The notes: a model not told the origin generated them from the letters alone. Positions 8,361-17,188 are shown, counted from the first letter of the stretch. The stretch is DNA of 32,535 bases from Candidatus Gastranaerophilales bacterium (GCA_028278305.1 JANQEP010000066.1:1-32535); one strand, 5' to 3'. Translations and numbers: made by a program.

Positions 8361-8457
8361 AACAAAAAATTTTTACGTTTTGTGTCATTCTGAACTTGAT
8401 TCAGAATCTCCCGGGACCCTGAAATAAATTCAGGGTGACACGTAAAAATTTTTTGTT
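8361..8457. repeat. 97-bp foldback element
   Basis: Perfect 17-bp terminal inverted repeats (AACAAAAAATTTTTACG at 8361-8377 and its complement at 8441-8457) enclose two further stems, ATTCTGAA/TTCAGAAT and CCCTGAA/TTCAGGG. The interior GTCATTCTGAACTTGATTC is a motif common in bacterial dispersed repeats. The whole unit would fold into a cruciform or transcript hairpin. Confidence 0.65.
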
Positions 8458-8540
8458 TATTCCTTATGATATAATATTGCTAACGCATTAGCGACAGTTT
8501 TTCAGGCAGGGCGGTCTTTACAGATACAGGTTAACAGATT

Positions 8541-9065
8541 ATGGCTAAAAATATCGTGCTTACAGGACTGATGGGTTCAGGAAAAACCACACTCGGTAAG
8601 TATCTTACCGAAGTAACGGGCATGGAATTTATTGATACCGACGATTTAATAATTCAAAAAGCAGGAAAACCCATAAGCAAAATATTCGCAGAAGACGGCG
8701 AACCCTGTTTCCGTGACCTGGAAGCTGAAGTAATAGAAGAATCAGCCCAAAAACAGGACTGCATAATTTCCACGGGCGGAGGGGCGGTTCTCAGGATCCA
8801 AAACATTGAAAACCTCAAGGCTTCAGGTATTGTATTCTACCTGCAAGCCTCAGCTGAAGCTCTATACGAGAGAACAAAACACGATACTTCAAGACCGCTG
8901 CTAAACACGGATGATCCCGCAGGGGTTCTCAGAAAACTTCTTGCATCAAGAAAACCGTTTTATGAAAACGCACATTTTACTGTTAATACTGAAAATAAGA
9001 CAATGGAAGAGGTTTCTAAACAGGTTCTTCGACTTTATCAAAGCCAGGCTGGGCATTTTGCATAG
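8541..9065 (+). CDS. aroK: Shikimate kinase
   Basis: Phosphorylates shikimate at the 3-hydroxyl with ATP, fifth step of chorismate and aromatic amino acid synthesis, in the cytosol. Visible features: Walker A GLMGSGKTT (9-17), shikimate-binding D34 in DTDD, R58 in CFRDLE, the GGG motif at 79-81, and the lid arginine R118 in TSRPLL. Length of 174 aa is typical. The ATG has no strong ribosome site. No other aro gene is adjacent. The last 50 bp overlap the 3' end of the convergent SbcC-like gene, so its C-terminal residues (VLRLYQSQAGHFA) are encoded opposite that gene's end. Confidence 0.95.
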   Translation: MAKNIVLTGLMGSGKTTLGKYLTEVTGMEFIDTDDLIIQKAGKPISKIFAEDGEPCFRDLEAEVIEESAQKQDCIISTGGGAVLRIQNIENLKASGIVFYLQASAEALYERTKHDTSRPLLNTDDPAGVLRKLLASRKPFYENAHFTVNTENKTMEEVSKQVLRLYQSQAGHFA

Positions 9066-11451
9066 ATACCACTGAGCTTCCTGTTTCAGAATCAAATTCT
9101 ATGTTTATTATATTGTCTATATCATCCTTGATATCTTCAATATGGGTTATCAAAATAACCTGCTCAAAATGATCAGTAAGGTTTCTAAGAAGCTGGATCA
9201 CATTAGCCCGGCGACTTTCGTCAAGGGAGCCGAATATTTCATCAAGAATTAACAAGGAAAGGGCTTTTCCTGATCTTTGAGCTATAATCTGGGAAACCGC
9301 AAGTCTTATGCATAAATTAACAATGTCTTCCTCTCCGCCTGATATGACAGGCTTGATTTCCCCGTCATCATGCAGGCAAATTTCGTATTTTTCGGTTAAT
9401 TCCAGCATGCAATACCTGTTATCCGTAAGATCAGAAAGGAATTTACCCGCAAGATCAGATATCTCAGGACGGGCGTTGTCATTAAGTTTTTCCCATAGTT
9501 GGTTATAAAACCTGTCAAGCTCATAAAGAATGTTGGCTTCTTCTTGCTTTTGCTTTATTAAATCAGCTTTTTCCTTATTAGATTTTTCTATTTTTTCTAT
9601 ATGCTCAAGCTCTCTGGATATACTTTTCTCTTCTGCCTCGGTTTTTATGAGCTCTTCACGGTTTTTATAGAAAATTTCCCTTGTCTCATGGTAAATTTTC
9701 TCGGTTTCTTTATATTTTTCCCCGGAATAGTCAAGCCTGTTTAAATCCTGGTCTATGGAGCTTAACCTGGCTTCTATCTCCTGCTTTGTTTTCAGGGCTT
9801 CATTATGGTCTTTTTTTATTCTATCAAAATTGGAAAGCTCAGCTTTAAGAGCAAGAATCTTCTCATATTGATCCCTTAAAGGGACTATCTGCTCTCTCAG
9901 CTGCTTTAAAAGGTCTATACTAAAACCTTCAGGAATCCCTTCCAGCTCCTGCACGACTTTTTCCAGTTCTTTTCGGCAGTTGTCAATTTCGGATTTTACA
10001 TTTACATAACGCCGTTTTTCTGCTTCATAATCGCCTTTTATAAGTGTAATTTCGTTAAATTCCCTTTCTTTCTGCTGTTTTTGCTTTTTTAAACCGTCAA
10101 GCTCAGCCTGTAGCGGGGAAGTTTTCTGTTGCTCCTGCCTGATAGCGCTGGTTTCATCTGCTAAATTCCGGATCTGGCTGTGGAAATTCCCTGTTACTTT
10201 GTTAAATTCGTCTTTTAGCGGTCTTTCACAGGTTGGACAGGTCCCGTTTTCACCTTTTTCGGTAATTAAAGCCAGTTGTTTTTTGATTTTTTCCATTTCT
10301 GAATGCTTTTGCTGTATTAGAACCTCTTTTTCCCTTTTTTGTCCTGTTAAATCAGATTCAATTTTTTGAATTTTCTTGTTTAACGAGCTTATTTCCTCGC
10401 TTACCGCGGGAAGTTGCTCTATTTTCGCCTTTTTATCCTTGCCGGATTTTACTATTTCATCCAGATAAAGCTGTTTTTCATTTATTTCTTTCTTAAATCC
10501 CTGTATTTGCAAAGAAAATTTTTGTCTTAAAGCGTCTTTTTCCTGTAAAAATTCCTGTTTCCTTATCTTTTTATCCAGTTCCCTGTATTCATCTTCTATT
10601 TTAGCGAAATCGGAAACTTTTTTATTTTTTACTTCAAGAGTTTTAATTTGCTCCGATAAATTTTGGGTATTTTTTTCCTGATAATCTTTTTTTTCAGCTA
10701 AACTCTTTTTTTCCCAGCTGAATTTATCAAAACTATCTTTTTTTGCTTTAATTTGCGCCCAGCCAGGCTCAATTTTTAACAAATTGTCAGAAATTGTATT
10801 AAAATGTTTCTGTTTTGTATTCAATTCGTCTGTGATTTTATCCAATTTTATCCGAATTTCGCCTTTTTCCCGAATTAAAACGTCAATATCCTGAATTCCT
10901 TGTTTCAGCCCGGAAACTTCTCTTTCTATATTGTTTTTATCTGATCTTGCAGCTTCTTGGGCTTCTCTTATCTTGTCGTAGTTTAATACTCCGGAAATAA
11001 ATTTCTTTCTTTCAACAGGTCCCTGGCTTTTAAGAAAATTAAGTTCTTTTTGACCCGTAAAATAAGTATTAAAGAACTCATTTTTAGTCATTCCAATCTT
11101 TTCTATAAGGTATTTAGTCACTTCCTGCTGGGAAGTCACAACCGGGGCAGCATTATCTTTCAGGTATACTTCCGCTTTATCAAGATATCTGAGCACTTTG
11201 AAAGTATCTTTATCAATTTCAAACACCAGTTCAACCAGCACTTTTGTGCGCGGTTTTGCCCTGTTAAACTTTATGGTATCTTTATTACCCCGTGCAGCTT
11301 CGGTTCCGTATATTGCCCAGGTGATAGCTTCAAGAATAGTGCTTTTTCCGGAGCCGTTAGCACCGTTTATTATAGTAATTCCGTCGCTAAACTCCAGATA
11401 GGAGTCCTCATGCTGACGAAAATTCTCAAGTTTCATGGATTTTAATTTCAT
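9016..11451 (-). CDS. SbcC/Rad50-like SMC-family ATPase
   Basis: DNA repair ATPase of the Rad50/SbcC type, which normally works with an Mre11/SbcD nuclease on DNA ends and hairpins. The N-terminus has Walker A GANGSGKST (about 30-38). A long coiled coil (about 165-640) is split by a zinc hook CPTC (C404, C407). The C-terminus has the signature ISGGEE (about 702), Walker B LLILDE (about 733) and an H-loop histidine (LITHIED, about 769). At 811 aa it is slightly shorter than most SbcC, nearer archaeal Rad50. The start has AAAGG close upstream; Met6 is an alternative. No sbcD/mre11 lies in the window, although the two are usually adjacent. It converges on and overlaps aroK by 50 bp. Confidence 0.9.
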   Translation of the reverse strand: MKLKSMKLENFRQHEDSYLEFSDGITIINGANGSGKSTILEAITWAIYGTEAARGNKDTIKFNRAKPRTKVLVELVFEIDKDTFKVLRYLDKAEVYLKDNAAPVVTSQQEVTKYLIEKIGMTKNEFFNTYFTGQKELNFLKSQGPVERKKFISGVLNYDKIREAQEAARSDKNNIEREVSGLKQGIQDIDVLIREKGEIRIKLDKITDELNTKQKHFNTISDNLLKIEPGWAQIKAKKDSFDKFSWEKKSLAEKKDYQEKNTQNLSEQIKTLEVKNKKVSDFAKIEDEYRELDKKIRKQEFLQEKDALRQKFSLQIQGFKKEINEKQLYLDEIVKSGKDKKAKIEQLPAVSEEISSLNKKIQKIESDLTGQKREKEVLIQQKHSEMEKIKKQLALITEKGENGTCPTCERPLKDEFNKVTGNFHSQIRNLADETSAIRQEQQKTSPLQAELDGLKKQKQQKEREFNEITLIKGDYEAEKRRYVNVKSEIDNCRKELEKVVQELEGIPEGFSIDLLKQLREQIVPLRDQYEKILALKAELSNFDRIKKDHNEALKTKQEIEARLSSIDQDLNRLDYSGEKYKETEKIYHETREIFYKNREELIKTEAEEKSISRELEHIEKIEKSNKEKADLIKQKQEEANILYELDRFYNQLWEKLNDNARPEISDLAGKFLSDLTDNRYCMLELTEKYEICLHDDGEIKPVISGGEEDIVNLCIRLAVSQIIAQRSGKALSLLILDEIFGSLDESRRANVIQLLRNLTDHFEQVILITHIEDIKDDIDNIINIEFDSETGSSVVSMQNAQPGFDKVEEPV

Positions 11452-11640
11452 AAAAACCTTTATTTTTGAAGTAAATCCCGGAAAATTATCTTAAATCCAG
11501 GCATTTTAGCAATATTTTCAACTTAAAAATTAATAAATTTATAAATAAAGAAGTAAGATTGAATATAAGCAAAAAGAAAAGATTTTACAATTTAAATTCG
11601 GAAATTTCAATAAAATCAGATAGTATACTCGCTAAGCAGG

Positions 11641-12234
11641 CTAATTTTCCAGCTTGAATAGCATCTTATACAGGCTGTCTTCTATATAAAGTCCCATGTC
11701 ATAATAGTTGCCTTCTTCTATAAACTCGAATTCCGCCTTTGCTCTCGGCGGTTTTTTAGGATTTCTACGCTTAAGAAGCTTTTTAAAGGGCCATTTTATA
11801 ATATTCCCCAACATAACAAAGGGCTTAACATACCATTTACGCTTTGGCTTCTGTGGTTCGGGAAAAACTTCCAGCGGATTTACGCGGTATTTTTTGTAAA
11901 CCGGCACAGCGCCTTTTACTATTCCTTTTTGCTTAAAAATTACAAACCTGTGACCGTCTTTTTTTTCAGGTTTTGCAAGGTAATATCCTGGATTCAGGAC
12001 TATTTTCTTATTTCTGAGACATACCGGCAGTCTTACAAGAACGTAAGGCGACACCACATAGCCATCATAGTCCTCGGATTCTTCCGGGTCAACCCGGCTT
12101 TCATATATAAAATCCAAAATCGGCATGTCTTCATATATGAGTTCATAATTGACTTTCCCGAATCCGTAAGACCAGTTTGCGGACGAGTTCAACATAAATA
12201 ATAATAAAATCAGGTATAGGATTAACTTTTTCAT
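11641..12234 (-). CDS. Exported hypothetical protein
   Basis: I do not recognise a family. The first 24 residues form a clear signal peptide (MKK, then LILYLILLLFMLNSSAN), so the 197-aa product is probably periplasmic or envelope-attached; no lipobox cysteine follows. The mature part begins with an acidic beta-rich stretch, then a basic, proline-rich central segment (about 120-165, with KWPFKKLLKRRNPKKPPR) and an acidic C-terminus. The basic patch could bind membrane or polyanion. It is transcribed divergently from the YihY-type gene and sits alone. Confidence 0.6.
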   Translation of the reverse strand: MKKLILYLILLLFMLNSSANWSYGFGKVNYELIYEDMPILDFIYESRVDPEESEDYDGYVVSPYVLVRLPVCLRNKKIVLNPGYYLAKPEKKDGHRFVIFKQKGIVKGAVPVYKKYRVNPLEVFPEPQKPKRKWYVKPFVMLGNIIKWPFKKLLKRRNPKKPPRAKAEFEFIEEGNYYDMGLYIEDSLYKMLFKLEN

Positions 12235-12353
12235 AAATACTTAACTCGAATTGATAATTACATTTTGAGAATCTTATTTAAATTAAGTCCGCTTTTTGGG
12301 TATGATATTTTTAATTATAATAAATATTTCCCATAAATTAACGGTAGTTTTAA

Positions 12354-13196
12354 ATGACTTTTAAAAACAGTTTTCAGAACATAATCAGGTCGACAATTAA
12401 GGATGATTGCCTGGTAATGGCTGCGAGCATGGCTTTTAACCTTATTTTAGCACTTTTTCCTTTCTTAATAGCGGTAACTGCGATCTTCGGCATTATCGGC
12501 ACTGAGCAGACAATAGACCAGATTATGTTATCAGTAAAAACAGTCGCGCCTTCTGAGGCTCTGGTTGTAGTAGAAAGGGTCCTGATGGAAATTTTGAATT
12601 CTTCCTCCAGGGGAATCCTCACAGTAAGCTTTATTATTGGTATTGTTTTTGCTTCAAACGCAATAAACGTGCTCATGAAACTTTTAAACAAAGCTTACGG
12701 AGTTCCTGAAACCAGATCTGTATGGAGAATCAGGGCATTAACCCTGTGGGTGATAATTCTTTTTATACTGGCTGTTTTTGTCATAACAAACCTTATCATT
12801 ATGGGCAGGGTTATTCTTGTATTCCTGGACAGTCATATAGGTATTCATGAACCTGTAATAAATACCATTAACTTCGCAAGATGGCCTGTAACCTTTTTAA
12901 TGCTGTTTTTGATAGGGTTTATAATTTATTACTTCATTCCTAACATATCAGCCAGTTTTAAAAATCATATATTAAGCACATTACCCGGAACTTTGTTTTT
13001 TACTCTGGTATGGCTCGCAATGTCAAGGCTTTTTGGGCTTTATGTTGAAAATTTTGCCCAGTTTAACAAAGTTTACGGCACATTCGGGGCTGTAATAATC
13101 CTGCTTTTATGGCTGTATTATACTTCCCTGGTGATTTTAATCGGCGGAGAAGTTAATTCTGAAGTTTACAGGCGTATTAAGACTAAAGAAACATAA
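12354..13196 (+). CDS. YihY/BrkB-family inner membrane protein
   Basis: Polytopic inner membrane protein of the UPF0761 / YihY-BrkB family (once misnamed ribonuclease BN). The function is not settled; transport is suspected. About six membrane helices are visible, with family landmarks: AASMAFNLILALFPF (23-37), the SNAINVLMKLLNKAYGV amphipathic stretch (101-117) followed by ETRSVWRIR, and the closing YGTFGAVIILLLWLYYTSLVILIGGEVN (241-268). Length of 280 aa is usual. The ATG lacks a strong ribosome site. The next gene, a DUF4395 membrane protein, follows after 83 bp on the same strand. Confidence 0.88.
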   Translation: MTFKNSFQNIIRSTIKDDCLVMAASMAFNLILALFPFLIAVTAIFGIIGTEQTIDQIMLSVKTVAPSEALVVVERVLMEILNSSSRGILTVSFIIGIVFASNAINVLMKLLNKAYGVPETRSVWRIRALTLWVIILFILAVFVITNLIIMGRVILVFLDSHIGIHEPVINTINFARWPVTFLMLFLIGFIIYYFIPNISASFKNHILSTLPGTLFFTLVWLAMSRLFGLYVENFAQFNKVYGTFGAVIILLLWLYYTSLVILIGGEVNSEVYRRIKTKET

Positions 13197-13279
13197 AATT
13201 TTAAATTGTTTATAAAAATGGAAATCAAATTTTTTTTAATTCATAATAATATTTATTAAATAAAGGTATAGGTGAAATA

Positions 13280-13723
13280 ATGAATGAAGTTTGTCCTGTT
13301 TCTTTCAGCAAAGTAGATGAAAACGCGGTACGTTTAAATGCTTTTTTAGTCATTCTGGGAGTTCTGGTATTTTTATTTACTCCTTTTAAGTGGATAATTT
13401 ATTTCCTGGTAATTGATTTTGCCCTGAGAGCAAGTAACAAGGGGAAATACAGTCCGCTGTTAATAACGGGTAAGTTTTTGCTTGGTTTGCTCAGAGCAAA
13501 GCCTTCTATGACAGATGCTAAACCCAAGCAATTTGCCGCGCTTTTAGGGCTTATATTCAGCGTTGCGATTATGATATTACATTTAATGCAGCAGGGTCTG
13601 CTTGCAGGGGTTTTAAGCGCGGTGTTGTCAGCTGTTGCCGCCATGGAAGCGGCTTTAAGTTATTGTGTGGGCTGTAAAGTATATTATGTGTTGCAAAAAT
13701 TCGGTAAAACCGGCGGTTTATAA
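13280..13723 (+). CDS. DUF4395 family membrane protein
   Basis: Small integral membrane protein that I place in DUF4395 from its layout: a leading VDENAVRLNAFLVILGVLVF helix (12-31), a second helix ending in DFALRAS, a linker containing KYSPLLITGKFL and DAKPKQFAALLGLIFS, and two C-terminal helices finishing at the SYCVGCKVYYVL motif (127-138). The paired cysteines of CVGC are typical and could be redox-active or bind metal. Function is unknown. Length is 147 aa; AGGTG lies about 7 nt before the ATG. It is probably co-transcribed with the YihY-type gene. Confidence 0.78.
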   Translation: MNEVCPVSFSKVDENAVRLNAFLVILGVLVFLFTPFKWIIYFLVIDFALRASNKGKYSPLLITGKFLLGLLRAKPSMTDAKPKQFAALLGLIFSVAIMILHLMQQGLLAGVLSAVLSAVAAMEAALSYCVGCKVYYVLQKFGKTGGL

Positions 13724-13818
13724 GCGGGATTCCTCCCCCGGGACATAGAGTGAATGAAAAAAACAGGGTAAGCCCGATAAGTTAATCCCTAAGTTTTTAT
13801 TACTTACTGCCGGATTTT

Positions 13819-14868
13819 TTATTTCAGCTTTGCTTCTTTTAACTCCCTGTATCTTCTTAACTTTGCCAAGCGTGAAAAAGAAGCCATAAACAAAATTATA
13901 AAAACCATCAAAACCAGGTAAGTCCGATGAGCGCCGATCATAAACGTTGCAATTGTACCCCCTGCAATGCATAAACTGTATAAAACCGCCACAGTCCTGT
14001 TTTGAGAGAGCCCTGATTTTAAAAGTTTATGATGAATATGCTCGTTATCTGCTTTCATGGGGTTACTGCCTTTTAAAAGTCTTCTGCAAATAGAAAAAGA
14101 CATATCTATTATAGGCACCGTGAATATTAAAACAGGTAAAAGTACTGATACGGCAACGCTTTTAACTACCCCGGTAACAGACAGTCCTGCAAGGACAAAC
14201 CCTGAAAATAGAGCTCCCGAATCACCCATGAAAATTTTTGCCGGGTAAAAATTAAATACGAGAAAACCCATCATAGACCCTGACAGCAATGCAGCTACAA
14301 AAGCACTGCCGGGCTGACCGGAATGTATGGCTACAATTCCGAGAGTTATAGCCATTATTGTGATAATTCCGCCTGCCAGCCCGTCTATTCCGTCAATAAA
14401 GTTAACCGCATTTGTTATGCCGACAAGCCATAAAGCTGTAAGCGGAAAACTTAATATACCAAGTGTTACAGGATCACCAAACGGGTTAGAGAGAACTTCT
14501 ATTCTTACACCCAGAATAAAAGCTATAATTGTTGCTGCTATCTGAACCATAAGCTTAAATCCCGGGCTTAAATCATAAATATCATCCACAAGACCAATTA
14601 CAAACAACAGGCTTCCGCCAATGAATATACCTGTTATACCGGTTTCATATGAATAATTGGAATTTGTAAAGATAAGAATTAAAAAACCGATTAGTGTTGA
14701 TATCCATATTCCTATACCTCCCAGGGTAGGTATGGGTTTTTTGTGAATTTTTCTTTTATTTGGATAGTCTACAAAGCCTCTTTTAAGACAAAATTTCCTT
14801 ATTAAAGGCACCATAACCAATGTAATTAAAAAGGTTATTAAAAAGCCCTGTATATGTGAATTAAACAA
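13819..14868 (-). CDS. Undecaprenyl-phosphate N-acetylhexosamine-1-phosphate transferase (WecA/TagO-like)
   Basis: Membrane enzyme moving a sugar-1-phosphate, probably GlcNAc-1-P, from UDP-sugar to undecaprenyl phosphate, first step of lipid-linked polysaccharide assembly. Visible motifs: D95-D96 (VDDIYDL), NAVNFIDGIDGLAGG (153-167), catalytic-loop D216 (FMGDSGA) and HIHH (277-280), with about ten membrane helices. The HIHH motif favours WecA/TagO over MraY. Length of 349 aa is normal. The start is a TTG at 14866-14868; GAGG lies about 12 nt upstream and no better in-frame start exists nearby. No other surface polysaccharide genes are adjacent, so the final polymer is unknown. Confidence 0.9.
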   Translation of the reverse strand: MFNSHIQGFLITFLITLVMVPLIRKFCLKRGFVDYPNKRKIHKKPIPTLGGIGIWISTLIGFLILIFTNSNYSYETGITGIFIGGSLLFVIGLVDDIYDLSPGFKLMVQIAATIIAFILGVRIEVLSNPFGDPVTLGILSFPLTALWLVGITNAVNFIDGIDGLAGGIITIMAITLGIVAIHSGQPGSAFVAALLSGSMMGFLVFNFYPAKIFMGDSGALFSGFVLAGLSVTGVVKSVAVSVLLPVLIFTVPIIDMSFSICRRLLKGSNPMKADNEHIHHKLLKSGLSQNRTVAVLYSLCIAGGTIATFMIGAHRTYLVLMVFIILFMASFSRLAKLRRYRELKEAKLK

Positions 14869-15416
14869 TGAAACAACAATCCTCTAAAATAATATATTTT
14901 ACGATAGTATTAATCATTATATTAAATCAAACTGAATTTTAAACTAGTATAGCCGGATAATTAACCTGAATCATGAAATAGAAAAATCATTGATACGACT
15001 AGAAGCGGTCTCAAAAGTATTGAAAGAAATCTTCATTGTCATTGCGAGGAGCGAAAGCGAGCAGAGGCTGGAAGGCTAAGGCTCTTCGCCTTAGCCTGGA
15101 ATGCCGTTTAATGCGAGCTTTCAAGACAGGTGCGAAGCGCCGACGTGGCAATCTGTCCAGCTAATTTTATAGCTTATTAGTTTTAAATATGTGGGCTTTC
15201 AGCCCACTCAGACAGATTCTCACGCCGTGCGAAAAAGAATAATAATGCTATTGTGTCTATGTCTTTAGTTTCGCACTCCTCAGAATGACAGTGTTTTCTA
15301 CCCGGCACTTTTGAGACCGCTTCTAATTCAAAATTTCCTAAGACGCCTACTCTACTTTTGTAAAAATTCATTATTTTACCGGTGCATTAAAAAGTGATTT
15401 AAGTCATACTCTAAAA
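14869..15416. other. Intergenic region occupied mostly by a MITE-like element
   Basis: No gene is supported in these 548 bp between the divergent wecA-like gene and the 548-aa protein gene. Positions 15000-15325 are the MITE-like element. The flanks (14869-14999 and 15326-15416) are AT-rich and must hold both promoters, but I could not identify boxes with confidence. Confidence 0.6.
15000..15325. mobile_element. MITE-like element B with perfect 19-bp terminal inverted repeats
   Basis: The left end TAGAAGCGGTCTCAAAAGT (15000-15018) is repeated exactly in inverse at 15307-15325. Both outer ends finish in TA, which would fit the TA target duplication of IS630/Tc1-mariner type transposition. The interior is non-coding and holds a perfect 10-bp hairpin (15073-15082 with 15088-15097), a 7-bp hairpin (15191-15207), and the GTCATTGCGAGGAGCGAA...CGACGTGGCAATCTG core shared with element A. 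No transposase is present, so it would be non-autonomous. Confidence 0.8.
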
Positions 15417-17063
15417 ATGAAAAATAATCATTTAGATAACTTAATAAACAATATAAAACGGGAATTTAAAAACGAGCAATGGTACTGGCATGTGGTAAAT
15501 CTTGCCTGGACAGCCGGTCCTGTTACTTTTATAGCTGTGTATACCGCACATTATATAGGGTATGGACAATTTACTTCTATAAAAACAATTATTTATTTTG
15601 GTCTCTATACTGTTTTTGCGGGGTTATTTGCATTAGCTTTCCAGACCGTGAAAAATGCTTCGGTTAATCCAAAGCTTATTGAATTTAAATATGAACTGCA
15701 TTTTGTAATAGACAGATTACTTGCATATATCTATTTCTGCAAGGAGCACCATATACTTTCCCTTTCCCCGAGCCAAAGGGATATGATGGCGGCATGGTAT
15801 GTGCTGAGCAGTTCTACTTCTGATATTGCAATGATTCAGCATGCGGTGTATCTGTGCACAAAACAAAAAGACCTCGCAGAAGCTATTGAGCATATTGAAT
15901 TTTACCGTAAACAGGGCTTTGCAAATCAATTGACGGAAAAATATAAAAGAATTGAAAATTCCCTGGATAAAGCATTCAGTCATATAGAGCTGACATTTCC
16001 GTCGCTTGCAAAAACCTTAAAAGAAAGGTTTAAAGGTAATATAAAAAATACAAAACTTGGCATCGAAAGACCGCAGGGCTTTTTATCACGTTTAATTACC
16101 GCCGCGGACCAGGAAAACCAGGAAGACAGGCATATCCGGACTGAAGATGCTATAGCGCTTTTAAACCTTACAATTGAGCTTGTCTTAAACCGTAAAATTC
16201 TGACGCTTCATCCTGAATTCGAAAGTGAAAAAAACCTGGAAAAGCTATTCAGGGAATACGAGGCAAAAATTTCTGATTTTAAGTTAATCAGAAGGCTTAG
16301 AAACAATAAAGCCAGGGAATTATTACATCTGGTAAATTCTCATTTTAACCGCATAGAATTTTCTACGGTCGGAATTAACAGCACTCAGCTGAATGATGTT
16401 TTAGCCGAGCTTAAAACATCTCATAAATACAAAAGAGTTATGCGCAATGAGCAGGTAAAAAAACTTTTTGAGGAAGTCAGCCATAAAAATAAAAAGCTTA
16501 AAAACCTGCTGGCAAGGCTGAAAAGCATATATTCCGGAAAACTTGCGAATGCCAATATTTCTCAAAAAGATGTTTCCATTAACGAAAACTATATATTTTT
16601 GGAGTATAAGCAAAAAATTGAAACTATCAGGGCTTTAAGCGGGATAATTAAAAAACATGAATGTGAAGCTTTGAGTATTGAGTGTATCAATAAAATCTGT
16701 TTTGAGATAATTGATATTCTGGATGAAAAACTTAATATTTCAGAACACGATGAGCAAATCGCCATAGAAGAATCAATGGCAGCGGACTTAAACATACTGG
16801 AGCCTAATTTTACTACAGCATATAAAATTGAAATGATTGCAAACCAGATTAATGAATTGCAGGACTCCAAAACAAGGACTATTCACAGGTTTGTAAAACA
16901 CCTTGTGCAATATTATCACTTTGAGCCTTCTGAGTCCTTCAGGCAAAAAATTGTTTCAGACTATCAGGGTGAAAAAGAATGTCTGGATATACTTTCAGAA
17001 CCTTTAGAAAAAATTGATCATATTTCACTTGAAAACCTGGAAAAAGAAATCCTTAAAATATAG
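15417..17063 (+). CDS. Membrane-anchored helical protein of unknown function
   Basis: I recognise no family. The 548-residue product has two membrane helices near its N-terminus (about 25-48 and 55-77) joined by a short polar turn. A long, mostly helical soluble part (about 80-548) then follows, rich in Lys, Glu, Leu and Ile and with coiled-coil-like stretches (about 255-400). No enzyme motif or metal site was seen. The positive N-terminal segment before the first helix suggests that both termini are cytoplasmic. The ATG has no ribosome site. It is followed by a strong bidirectional terminator at 17136-17163 and preceded by the MITE-like element, so it appears monocistronic. Confidence 0.65.
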   Translation: MKNNHLDNLINNIKREFKNEQWYWHVVNLAWTAGPVTFIAVYTAHYIGYGQFTSIKTIIYFGLYTVFAGLFALAFQTVKNASVNPKLIEFKYELHFVIDRLLAYIYFCKEHHILSLSPSQRDMMAAWYVLSSSTSDIAMIQHAVYLCTKQKDLAEAIEHIEFYRKQGFANQLTEKYKRIENSLDKAFSHIELTFPSLAKTLKERFKGNIKNTKLGIERPQGFLSRLITAADQENQEDRHIRTEDAIALLNLTIELVLNRKILTLHPEFESEKNLEKLFREYEAKISDFKLIRRLRNNKARELLHLVNSHFNRIEFSTVGINSTQLNDVLAELKTSHKYKRVMRNEQVKKLFEEVSHKNKKLKNLLARLKSIYSGKLANANISQKDVSINENYIFLEYKQKIETIRALSGIIKKHECEALSIECINKICFEIIDILDEKLNISEHDEQIAIEESMAADLNILEPNFTTAYKIEMIANQINELQDSKTRTIHRFVKHLVQYYHFEPSESFRQKIVSDYQGEKECLDILSEPLEKIDHISLENLEKEILKI

Positions 17064-17135
17064 AAACAGTGGTGAAAAAAATTTTAAAATACGTATGGTT
17101 TACCCTTTATACATTTTTAGAAATTTCCTCAAAAG

Positions 17136-17163
17136 AAAAAGCCTTTTAATTAAAAGGCTTTTT
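17136..17163. terminator. Bidirectional intrinsic terminator
   Basis: A perfect 28-bp palindrome: an AAAAA run, the stem GCCTTTTAATTAAAAGGC at 17141-17158, then a TTTTT run. It works in both directions, ending the plus-strand 548-aa gene and the minus-strand flavodoxin cluster, which converge here. Confidence 0.9.
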
Positions 17164-17188
17164 ATATGAAAGGTAAGAAAAGTTATAA

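Larger units (their letters stand above)
8002..8540. other. Intergenic region with two palindromic repeat elements
   Basis: No gene is supported in these 539 bp. It contains element A copy 1 (8076-8294) and a 97-bp foldback element (8361-8457). A TATAAT at 8470-8475 upstream of the shikimate kinase gene is a possible -10 box, but no matching -35 was found. Confidence 0.6.

Noticed and set aside
8180-8365. Minus-strand 61-codon frame
   Set aside because: Falls inside repeat element A and its flank; no ribosome site.
8000-8540. Short repeats as a possible CRISPR array
   Set aside because: Repeats are palindromic elements without regular spacing or unique spacers.
15183-15371. Minus-strand 62-codon frame
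   Set aside because: Mostly inside the MITE-like element; repeat-derived.
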